A stretch of 5,687 bases of DNA from Candidatus Peregrinibacteria bacterium (GCA_014729615.1 WJJQ01000106.1:1-5687), one strand, 5' to 3'; counted from the first letter of the stretch, positions 1-5,229 are shown. Numbers and translations: made by a program. Notes: generated by a model from the letters alone, not told the origin.

Positions 1-16
1 CCCCCTCTCTCCGCCA
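1..16 (+). tRNA. 3' end of a tRNA-Ser gene, cut by the window edge
   Basis: The first 16 bases read as the 3' strand of a T-stem (five C, 1-5), the 3' strand of an acceptor stem (TCTCTCC, 6-12), a G discriminator (13) and an encoded CCA (14-16). This is the same ending that I know from E. coli tRNA-Ser genes, and G73 is usual for tRNA-Ser. A run of T follows at once (18-22), as expected for a 3' end. The anticodon and long variable arm lie outside the window, so the isotype rests on the acceptor sequence alone. Confidence 0.7.
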
Positions 17-98
17 TTTTTGTGCTTGTCGTTAATGTATTTGGAGCACTAGCACAATTTCTATATTTTTTATATAAACTGTGCCGGCGAGGCAAATG

Positions 99-126
99 TT
101 GACATTTTTTTTTGTTTGTATAAAAT
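99..126 (+). promoter_or_regulatory. Sigma70-type promoter for the 137-289 unit
   Basis: A perfect -35 TTGACA (99-104) is followed after 16 bases by TAAAAT (121-126), with a T-tract in the spacer. Transcription would begin near 132-134, only a few bases before the ATG at 137. The product would therefore be a nearly leaderless mRNA or a small RNA. A small TGCC/GGCA inverted repeat (82-85, 91-94) sits just upstream. This is the best -35 in the window. Confidence 0.65.
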
Positions 127-136
127 TCGAATCAAG

Positions 137-235
137 ATGAAAGAAAAAACTCTTCACATGAAGGCAACTGCGACAATTAACGCGTTTAATAACGTCATTA
201 AAAACGTGGTTGTTTTTCATAAACTGAAGAGGTAA
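137..235 (+). CDS. Possible 32-residue small or leader peptide
   Basis: This short ORF starts at ATG 137 and ends at TAA 233-235. A second in-frame ATG lies at 158. The predicted peptide is basic, with many Lys, a Val triplet near the end (residues 24-26) and the ending HKLKR. I do not recognise a family. It is supported by position only: a consensus-like promoter 11 bases upstream and a strong terminator 20 bases downstream define a compact transcription unit of about 155 nt. There is no SD, and translation would be nearly leaderless. The last codons (CTG AAG AGG, 224-232) are complementary to the terminator's 5' arm, so it may be the leader peptide of an attenuator. Equally, the unit could be a non-coding small RNA in which the ORF is accidental. 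Confidence 0.35.
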   Translation: MKEKTLHMKATATINAFNNVIKNVVVFHKLKR

Positions 236-254
236 AAGGTGTAAAAGAAATTGT

Positions 255-289
255 AAAAGGCCTCTTCAGAAGATGAAGAGGCCTTTTTT
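255..289 (+). terminator. Strong intrinsic terminator, possibly attenuated
   Basis: GGCCTCTTC (259-267) and GAAGAGGCC (275-283) form a perfect 9-bp stem. Flanking A and T residues extend it to 13 bp around a 7-base loop, and the T-run is 284-289. The four A's on the 5' side could give weak activity in the other direction. Its 5' arm can alternatively pair with CTGAAGAGG at 224-232 (9 bp), a potential antiterminator. Confidence 0.85.
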
Positions 290-316
290 GAAAACTGATT
301 CAAAAAACTATGTCGC

Positions 317-350
317 CAGCAACCTTTTTATAAATTGAAAAAGATTGCTG
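317..350 (+). other. Hairpin in the leader of the 58-codon ORF
   Basis: CAGCAA (317-322) pairs with TTGCTG (345-350). After one mismatch, C and TTTTT (324-329) pair with AAAAA and G (338-343), giving 12 pairs around an 8-base loop. A TATAAA at 329-334 lies inside the hairpin and could be a -10 element, but no convincing -35 stands 16-18 bases upstream of it. Its role is unknown; it may be leader structure or part of a promoter region. Confidence 0.4.
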
Positions 351-384
351 GGGGTATAGCCAATAGAGGCGATTTGCAATCCCC
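350..384 (+). other. Degenerate tRNA-Cys-like half, or structured leader
   Basis: GGTATAGCCAA (353-363) is identical to 749-759 of the intact tRNA-Cys, and TTTGCAA (373-379) is identical to its anticodon loop region (775-781). The second block is six bases closer than in the real tRNA. The segment can fold as a small three-way structure: G-rich start with C-rich end (351-353 with 382-384), a GCC/GGC D-arm-like hairpin (359-370) and a GATT/AATC hairpin (371-381) whose loop is only three bases. There is no T-arm or 3' acceptor, so it is not a functional tRNA. It ends two bases before the AGGAGG of the next ORF. Confidence 0.35.
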
Positions 385-386
385 AC

Positions 387-392
387 AGGAGG
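387..392 (+). promoter_or_regulatory. Strong Shine-Dalgarno AGGAGG
   Basis: A perfect AGGAGG lies four A residues before ATG 397. It decides the start of the 58-codon ORF. No comparable SD stands before the other starts in this window, which makes it conspicuous. The spacing is slightly short but workable. Confidence 0.7.
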
Positions 393-396
393 AAAA

Positions 397-573
397 ATGT
401 CCAAGAACGAGAAGAAGATGATCGAAGAGCAGGAAAAAGGGATTCGTCTGGGGCAGGAGGGAAATGAAAAGTCTCCCGTGTCGCGTCCAGTCTTGATTGA
501 CACCGCCGAGGGTTCCATTGGAATCCACTCTGATGAAGAGGGGCAGGAGTCGATCTATCCCATCGCTGTGTAG
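397..573 (+). CDS. Small hypothetical protein, 58 residues
   Basis: The ORF runs from ATG 397 to TAG 571-573 behind a perfect SD. The product is hydrophilic and charged. Residues 1-25 are rich in Lys and Glu and probably helical (starts MSKNEKKMIEEQEKG). The second half has a short hydrophobic patch (PVLIDTAEGSIGI, 31-43), an acidic stretch (SDEEGQE) and the ending SIYPIAV. There is no signal peptide, membrane segment, Cys or Trp. I do not recognise a family. About 65% of codons end in G or C, clearly higher than the A/T-ending codon use of the neighbouring argS and surface-protein genes. This suggests a different origin or selection on a highly expressed small gene. It may be reached by read-through of the terminator at 255-289, since no clear promoter of its own is visible. 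A spurious ORF within a structured RNA cannot be excluded. Confidence 0.55.
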   Translation: MSKNEKKMIEEQEKGIRLGQEGNEKSPVSRPVLIDTAEGSIGIHSDEEGQESIYPIAV

Positions 574-576
574 TTA

Positions 577-623
577 GAAGCCACGTGCTTCAAGGCCTAA
601 ATGGTATCACCATTTTAGAGCCT
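577..623 (+). other. Two tandem hairpins after the 58-codon ORF
   Basis: GAAGC (577-581) pairs with GCTTC (587-591) around CACGT. Immediately after, AGGC plus CTAAATGGT (593-605) pairs with ACCATTTTAG and GCCT (609-623). That gives 13 pairs with single-base bulges and a 3-base loop. Neither hairpin has a T-run, so these are not simple terminators. They may form the 3' end of a structured RNA or protect the mRNA from 3' exonucleases. Confidence 0.5.
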
Positions 624-635
624 CCCTCGGGTGAC

Positions 636-694
636 AAAAGCGATGGCAAAACAGGTCTTCAACATTAAATGTTGTGGGCCTGTTCGCTTTTATT
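636..694 (+). terminator. Long hairpin, probable bidirectional terminator
   Basis: AAAAGCG (636-642) pairs with CGCTTTT (685-691). Inside, AACAGG and the next three bases (650-658) pair with GGG and CCTGTT (676-684), including two G-U pairs. CAACAT (660-665) then pairs with ATGTTG (669-674) around TAA. A 7-base bulge (643-649) is unpaired on the 5' side. The T-rich 3' side reads TTTTATT on plus, and the complementary A-run gives TTTT on minus. It could therefore end both the 58-codon unit and any argS transcript that runs back through tRNA-Cys. Confidence 0.6.
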
Positions 695-702
695 AAAAAA
701 AG

Positions 703-731
703 TTGATTTAAAAGGCTGTTTGCTGTTAAAT
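703..731 (+). promoter_or_regulatory. Candidate promoter for tRNA-Cys
   Basis: TTGATT (703-708) and TTAAAT (726-731) are separated by 17 bases, each matching 4 of 6 consensus positions. Transcription would begin near 738, a few bases before the mature 5' end at 746. The fit is moderate, and position is the main support. Confidence 0.4.
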
Positions 732-745
732 GTCAGAGCGTGCGA

Positions 746-820
746 GGCGGTATAGCCAAGTGGTAAGGCAGAGGTTTGCAAAACCTTCATTCCCCGGTTC
801 GAATCCGGGTGCCGCCTCCA
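746..820 (+). tRNA. tRNA-Cys (anticodon GCA)
   Basis: All arms of a cloverleaf can be read. The acceptor stem GGCGGTA (746-752) pairs with TGCCGCC (810-816). The D-stem GCC/GGC is 755-757 with 767-769. The anticodon stem GAGGT (771-775) pairs with ACCTT (783-787) around loop TTGCAAA, with GCA at 778-780. The T-stem CCCGG (793-797) pairs with CCGGG (805-809) around TTCGAAT. The discriminator is U (817), the known identity base for tRNA-Cys, and CCA is encoded (818-820). The gene converges on argS, whose stop is 45 bases away, and no terminator is visible between them. Confidence 0.97.
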
Positions 821-865
821 ACTGACAACACATAAAAACTGGAACTTTGTCAAAGAATGGGGTTG

Positions 866-3415
866 CTAGATTTTTTCAATTGTTTTAATACCTAAAATGT
901 TGAGGCCGTTTTGAAGAACGTGCTTTGTAGCTTCAACCAGTTTTAGGCGAGCTGTTTTGACATCGTCGTTGAGGGCCGATAAAACGTGGACTTCGTTGTA
1001 AAAAGAATTGAAGTCTTTGGCCAATTCAAATAAGTAATTGGTCAACAAATTGGGTTTGTTTTCTTTGACCGCCGCTTCAACTTTCTCGGGGAAGGCCGTT
1101 AATTTCTTCATTAATTTGTGCTCAATATTGTGAGCGAAAGGTTTTTCATTGGCCGCGTTTACATGCTCATTCAAAGTTGATGAGGTGAACAGGTCGGATT
1201 GCGCTTCATTAGCGGGCTTTTCTGGCTGTGAAGTTTCTGAAGATTGCTCTTTGCTTTTACGTAAGATGCTGGCGGCGCGGGCGTAAGCGTATTGCAAATA
1301 TGGACCGCTGTTTCCATCCAATGAAAGCATTCTGTCCCAGTCAAAGGTAATGTTTGTTTCACGATTTTGGCTGAGAATATTGTATTTAACGGCTCCAATC
1401 GCCATGTCTCTTGCGACATGATGCTTTTCTTCGGTTGATAAATCACGGCTTTTTTCGTCAACAATGCGTTCGGTTCGTAAAAGAGCTTCATCAATAACTT
1501 CATCCAATAAAATCACTTCGCCTTTACGCGTGCTCATGCGGCCTTCCGGCATTTGCATCCGGCCAAAAACAACGTGAACAAGTTCGGACTGATCAAAACC
1601 AAAACGTTTGGCGGCTTCAAAAAGCTGATTAAAATGCAGGCTTTGCGCCACATCTACAACATATAAAATTTTATGCGGATTCCATCTTTCAATTCTGTCT
1701 TTAATACTGGCCAAATCTCGTGTGGCGTAAATAGTGGTGCCGTCTCCTTTTTGAAGTATGTATGGGGGATATTTGTCGTTTTCGAAACGGATGATTTTTG
1801 ATCCGCTTTCACCGTCGACAATTATTTCCCGGTTAATACCGCTTTCAATCAGTTCTTTTGCCTTTTCTATGTACATTTGTTCACCTAAATATTCGTCGAA
1901 TCGCACGTCGAGTTTTTGATAAATGTTTTCAAGGTTAGCGATGCTGATTTCTCTAAACCACTTCCAAAGGCGGGTGTTTTCTTCGTCGCCCTCTTCCAGT
2001 TTGCGGAATTCTTCGCGTCCATGATCTTCCAGCGACGGATCGGTTTCGGCCTTGTTATGAAACTCCACATACAATTTTAACAATTCGTTTAGAGGATCTT
2101 TTTTAACCACTTCTTCATTGCCCCAATGTTTATACGCGTATAACAATTTGCCGAATTGGGTACCCCAATCGCCGGGATAATTCAAGGCGATAACATTATA
2201 TCCCGTATATTTATACAAATTTACCAAAGTCTGACCGATGATTGTGGACAGCAAGTGATGCACGGCCAAAGGTTTTGCTATGTTGGGTGATGAAAATTCG
2301 ATAATAACATCTTGATTTTGGCCCATGTCCGATCGACCATAGTTACTTTTTTGTTCCAGGATTTTGTTTAAGTTTTGTTCGAAATACTCAGGCGTTAAAA
2401 ATAGGTTAATAAAACCCGGGCCCGCTACTTCGATTTTTTCAATAGCATTCAGTTTTGGCAACGCGTTGACAAGGTCATTTGCAATTTGCTGGGGTGAATC
2501 CTGCATTTGTTTGCTTAGCTTCAATGCAATGTTCAGCGAGAAATCGCCATGTTCGGGGTCGGCGGGGTTTTCCAGCTGTAAATCGTCTTTTGAAATGTCG
2601 ACTACCGGATTCCTTTCTTTTAACCAGGCGTGAATGGCGTCGTAGTATCCTTCTATTATTTCGTCACGGATGGTTTTTACTTTTATTATTTCTTTGCGAG
2701 GTTCGGTCATAAAAGGAGGTTGTTCGACATTTTTATTTTCGGTTTCTTCGGCTTGTTGCTGCTGCATTTCAGCTTCATGGGTCGCTTTGTACTCTCTTTC
2801 TTTTTCGGATTCGTAGTCAAGGTCGGCCTCTTTAAAATCCGCGTTCAAATAAAATGCTTTAGAAAGTAATCCATTGCAGTATTTTTGAATATCTTTGGCA
2901 AAAAGGTCTGCCAAACGGTCGAATTCGTCTTTGGGTTTTGTGCCTATATCTAGAATCCAAACGGCAATATTTGTTGTTTCCTTGGTAAAATTCACATCTT
3001 TAGCCTTTAGACCCGGTTTTGCTTCAATAAAATTAATTTCCAAATCCTTTTCGGTTTCGTCCAAATCAACAGCGTAAAAAGGAACCAGGTTACGCAGTGA
3101 AAGGTAATGTAAGATTGTGTAAATATTATTGTCGGCGCTTAAATCTTTACCTCCCTGAATTTTTCTTAAAGTGCTTTCTAAAAGCTGTACTTCAGGTAGA
3201 ACTTGAGAATCTTTTTTGGATGCGTTTATTTTTTGATTAAGTTCTTTGGCGGAAGCGTCGTTTTTTAATTGCGCCCTTTTCTGCGCGCATACACCACGTA
3301 ATAACTGGTCTAAACTGGAACTTTTTTTGTCGTTTTTTAATTGATTAAAAACCAGAACAGCCACGTTAAGTCCCGGTAAATGACTGCAAACTTCATTATT
3401 TAAGCGAATTTTCAT
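866..3415 (-). CDS. argS: Arginyl-tRNA synthetase with N-terminal B3/4-like domain
   Basis: This gene charges tRNA-Arg with arginine in the cytoplasm (class Ia synthetase). At 849 residues it is about 250 longer than usual. Residues 1-198 resemble B3/4 (PheRS beta editing-fold) proteins, including PGLNVAVLV (14-22) and SLRNLVPFYAVDLDE (106-120). A charged Q/E-rich linker (200-240) follows, then the Arg_N domain (about 250-340) and the catalytic core: SSPNIAKPLAVHHLLSTIIG (375-394), GDWGTQFG (415-422), VVDVAQSLHF (586-595) and MSTRKG (627-632). The DALR tRNA-binding domain begins near GNSGPYLQYAYARAASILRK (701-720) and carries a roughly 35-residue low-complexity insert (721-757). The HIGH motif reads AVHH (384-387). 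ATG 3415 is chosen because the B3/4-type N-terminus begins there, 17-18 bases after the expected transcript start and without an SD. An internal Met236 would give a normal-length ArgRS but has no SD either. ArgRS identity is certain; the extension's role in editing is inference. Confidence 0.96.
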   Translation of the reverse strand: MKIRLNNEVCSHLPGLNVAVLVFNQLKNDKKSSSLDQLLRGVCAQKRAQLKNDASAKELNQKINASKKDSQVLPEVQLLESTLRKIQGGKDLSADNNIYTILHYLSLRNLVPFYAVDLDETEKDLEINFIEAKPGLKAKDVNFTKETTNIAVWILDIGTKPKDEFDRLADLFAKDIQKYCNGLLSKAFYLNADFKEADLDYESEKEREYKATHEAEMQQQQAEETENKNVEQPPFMTEPRKEIIKVKTIRDEIIEGYYDAIHAWLKERNPVVDISKDDLQLENPADPEHGDFSLNIALKLSKQMQDSPQQIANDLVNALPKLNAIEKIEVAGPGFINLFLTPEYFEQNLNKILEQKSNYGRSDMGQNQDVIIEFSSPNIAKPLAVHHLLSTIIGQTLVNLYKYTGYNVIALNYPGDWGTQFGKLLYAYKHWGNEEVVKKDPLNELLKLYVEFHNKAETDPSLEDHGREEFRKLEEGDEENTRLWKWFREISIANLENIYQKLDVRFDEYLGEQMYIEKAKELIESGINREIIVDGESGSKIIRFENDKYPPYILQKGDGTTIYATRDLASIKDRIERWNPHKILYVVDVAQSLHFNQLFEAAKRFGFDQSELVHVVFGRMQMPEGRMSTRKGEVILLDEVIDEALLRTERIVDEKSRDLSTEEKHHVARDMAIGAVKYNILSQNRETNITFDWDRMLSLDGNSGPYLQYAYARAASILRKSKEQSSETSQPEKPANEAQSDLFTSSTLNEHVNAANEKPFAHNIEHKLMKKLTAFPEKVEAAVKENKPNLLTNYLFELAKDFNSFYNEVHVLSALNDDVKTARLKLVEATKHVLQNGLNILGIKTIEKI

Positions 3416-3438
3416 GCTGTACGGATTAAATCTTGGTT

Positions 3439-3467
3439 AGTATAAGAGAAATGGCTTTCAGTAGCAA
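3439..3467 (-). promoter_or_regulatory. Promoter of argS
   Basis: On the minus strand, TTGCTA (3467-3462) and TATACT (3444-3439) are separated by exactly 17 bases. They match 4 of 6 and 5 of 6 consensus positions. The start would fall near 3432, giving a leader of about 17 bases with no SD before ATG 3415. Confidence 0.6.
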
Positions 3468-3542
3468 TCTACTATTATTATTTTTTTAAAACTAATCTAT
3501 TTTTATGTCAATGGATTTTACCCTGTAAAAGAGTCGGGAGCC

Positions 3543-3571
3543 TTAATAAAAAGCCGATTATCTGTTATAAT
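3543..3571 (+). promoter_or_regulatory. Promoter of the surface-protein gene
   Basis: TTAATA (3543-3548) is followed after 17 bases by a perfect TATAAT (3566-3571), preceded by the extended -10 dinucleotide TG (3563-3564). The start would fall near 3578, leaving an A-rich leader of about 40 bases without an SD before ATG 3619. The promoter is divergent from that of argS, about 75 bases away. Confidence 0.7.
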
Positions 3572-3618
3572 GGTTTGATTTAAAAAAATAAAAATACAAA
3601 TTAAACCTTAAAACAAAT

Positions 3619-5181
3619 ATGAAAAAAACAATAACATTATTATCTGCAATATTTTTATTTGCCGGACTACTTGCGACAGCACCTTTGTCATTTGCCCAGG
3701 GTGATATAATCCCCGAATCAAATCCAGGTGAAGATACTACACCTCCTGATGATGTTGATGGAGTAAAAGCGATTGCCGGAAACGGATCGGTTACACTTTC
3801 ATGGAATGTCGCAACAGACGAACAGGGTATGGCCGCCGGTTACAATATATATTATGGCACAGTGCCTGTTCAAACCGATGGCAGTGCATATGAAAATGGT
3901 CCAATAGATGTTGGACAAAACGTTTCTTACACTGTTCAAGGTCTTACGAACGGCGTTACATATTATTTCGCCGTTACAGCTTATGATGATGAAGGTAATG
4001 AAAGTATTAATTACAGTTCAGAGGTAAGCGCAACCCCAATGCATGGTGCAGCTGATGGGCAACCTCCTAAAGTTGCAAGCGCGACCGCTGTTGATAAAGG
4101 AACAATTAAAGTTATTTTCTCGGAACCGGTTCAGGAAGATACTGCAACAAAAGTAGAATCATATTCAATTATTGAAGATGATTCAGGCCTTCCGCTTGAA
4201 ATTCTTTCGGTAAACGCAGACCCTATGGATGATACCGGTACTTCTTATTTACTTGTTACAGCATCACAAGAAGAAGATTTAAACTATATTCTTACAGCCA
4301 GCAGTTCCATTACAGATATGGAAGGGAATCCTATTGTGAGCGGAACTTCTGACACAGCTTTATTTTCCGGAAGTGGCGCGGAACCGACGCCTGAAGATGT
4401 TGATACAGTTGAACCTGAATTGACTTCTATTGAAGCAATAGATAATACAACAGTTTTGGTTACATTTTCTGAACCTGTCGTTTTATCAGAGGATCCTACA
4501 TTAAGCTTTGTTATTACTGAAGAAGACAATACCGATGCGGCTTTGACAATTTTGAGCGCTACACATAATCCGGGTGATGAATTTGTAACTCTCACAACTG
4601 AACCTCAATCTGATATTACTTACTTTTTGATCGCGTTGGATGTAAGAGATGAAGCCGGCAATGCCGTAAATCCCGAAAATACCGCCGCCGCTTTCATGGG
4701 GAATTCCGCAGGCGAACAACCAGGTGAAACACCGGAAGAAAATCCGGAAGAAGTTCCCGGCGAGAATCCCGACGAAACACCGGGGGAAATGCCTGAAGAA
4801 ACTGAAGATATGATGGCGCCTGAAGACGCGACAAATTTTGTTGCCAAAATGATTACTGAAACAATTTTGAATTTATCTTGGGCTCCAAGTTTAAATACTG
4901 AAGGAGACCTGGCCAATTACATTTTATACGCGAAAAAAGGTGACGGTGAATTCGGAGAAGGTACTGTACTTGGTTCTGATTTATCGGGTTTTGATTTCGA
5001 AGGCATTGTTCCCGGAATTGAATACATGTTTAAACTAACCGCAAGAGATGAAACCGGAAACGAAAGTGAAGGTGTTCTTGTTAATTTCGTACTGCCTGAA
5101 ACAGGACCCGAAATCGCGTTACTTGCTCTTGGGTCACTTGGAATTGGTAGATTGCTAAGAAGAAAAAAATCTAAGAAATAG
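3619..5181 (+). CDS. Secreted FN3/Ig-like multidomain surface protein with LPETG anchor
   Basis: The 520-residue product begins with a Sec signal peptide (MKKT, hydrophobic 6-22, probable cleavage after SFA at 26). A fibronectin type III domain follows (about 44-140; VTLSWN, YNIYYG, YYFAVTAYDDEGNES). Then come two similar SbsA/Big_5-like Ig domains (about 148-250 and 264-360), each with a VIFSEPV/VTFSEPV strand and a late Asp/Gly/Asn turn. A Pro/Glu/Gly linker (365-397) leads to a second FN3 domain (about 398-490; LNLSWAP, FKLTARDETGNES). The protein ends with LPETG (492-496), a short hydrophobic segment (498-510) and RRKKSKK, the layout of a sortase substrate. It is very acidic outside its two ends. 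Such domains usually mediate adhesion or form surface layers; no catalytic domain is visible. The start is fixed by the signal peptide. The gene has its own promoter and terminator and is thus monocistronic. Its ligand is unknown, and sorting by sortase is inferred because no sortase gene is in view. Confidence 0.92.
   Translation: MKKTITLLSAIFLFAGLLATAPLSFAQGDIIPESNPGEDTTPPDDVDGVKAIAGNGSVTLSWNVATDEQGMAAGYNIYYGTVPVQTDGSAYENGPIDVGQNVSYTVQGLTNGVTYYFAVTAYDDEGNESINYSSEVSATPMHGAADGQPPKVASATAVDKGTIKVIFSEPVQEDTATKVESYSIIEDDSGLPLEILSVNADPMDDTGTSYLLVTASQEEDLNYILTASSSITDMEGNPIVSGTSDTALFSGSGAEPTPEDVDTVEPELTSIEAIDNTTVLVTFSEPVVLSEDPTLSFVITEEDNTDAALTILSATHNPGDEFVTLTTEPQSDITYFLIALDVRDEAGNAVNPENTAAAFMGNSAGEQPGETPEENPEEVPGENPDETPGEMPEETEDMMAPEDATNFVAKMITETILNLSWAPSLNTEGDLANYILYAKKGDGEFGEGTVLGSDLSGFDFEGIVPGIEYMFKLTARDETGNESEGVLVNFVLPETGPEIALLALGSLGIGRLLRRKKSKK
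4711..4809 (+). repeat. Imperfect repeat encoding a Pro/Glu/Gly linker
   Basis: Codons 365-397 of the surface protein encode degenerate units of the type PGE-(T/N)P(E/D)E, for example GETPEENPEE and GENPDETPGE. The DNA copies have diverged at third positions, so slippage is probably old. The segment would be an extended, acidic, flexible spacer between the Ig-like domains and the membrane-proximal FN3 domain. Confidence 0.7.
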
Positions 5182-5199
5182 AAGTATTTTTAAGGACAT

Positions 5200-5229
5200 A
5201 AGCCCGCCCCGAATGGGGCGGGCTTTTTT
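5200..5229 (+). terminator. Intrinsic terminator of the surface-protein gene
   Basis: AAGCCCGCCCC (5200-5210) and GGGGCGGGCTT (5215-5225) form a perfect 11-bp GC-rich stem with a GAAT loop. A run of T to 5229 follows. It lies 18 bases after the TAG stop and separates this gene from the hydrolase gene. Confidence 0.95.

Noticed and set aside
20..57. Inverted repeat TTGTGCT / AGCACAA
   Set aside because: Seven pairs with a 24-base loop and no T-run; too weak to call a terminator or an operator.
32..220. Minus-strand 62-codon frame
   Set aside because: It crosses a consensus-like plus-strand promoter and the short ORF, has no ribosome site and a Cys/Phe-rich composition typical of chance frames in AT-rich DNA.
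300..528. Two overlapping minus-strand frames opposite the 58-codon ORF
   Set aside because: They lack an SD, have no recognisable domain and are shadowed by a plus-strand ORF with a perfect SD.
300..700. Possible tmRNA, RNase P RNA or SRP RNA
   Set aside because: No tRNA-like Ala ends or tag ORF ending in Ala-Ala, and none of the conserved RNase P or SRP core sequences could be found.
665..853. Minus-strand frame with RRHPDSNRG and LPLGYTA-like stretches
   Set aside because: This is the well-known false protein produced by translating the antisense of a tRNA gene; it overlaps tRNA-Cys throughout its recognisable part.
2364..3077. Several plus-strand frames of 60-90 codons opposite argS
   Set aside because: They lie wholly antisense to well-conserved ArgRS or B3/4-like coding sequence and are rich in Phe/Ser/Leu as expected for antisense frames.
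2711..3415. Extension of ArgRS as an artefact of a missed frameshift or read-through between two genes
   Set aside because: The frame is continuous without a stop, the linker is in frame, the promoter lies just upstream of the first ATG, and none is obvious before Met236.
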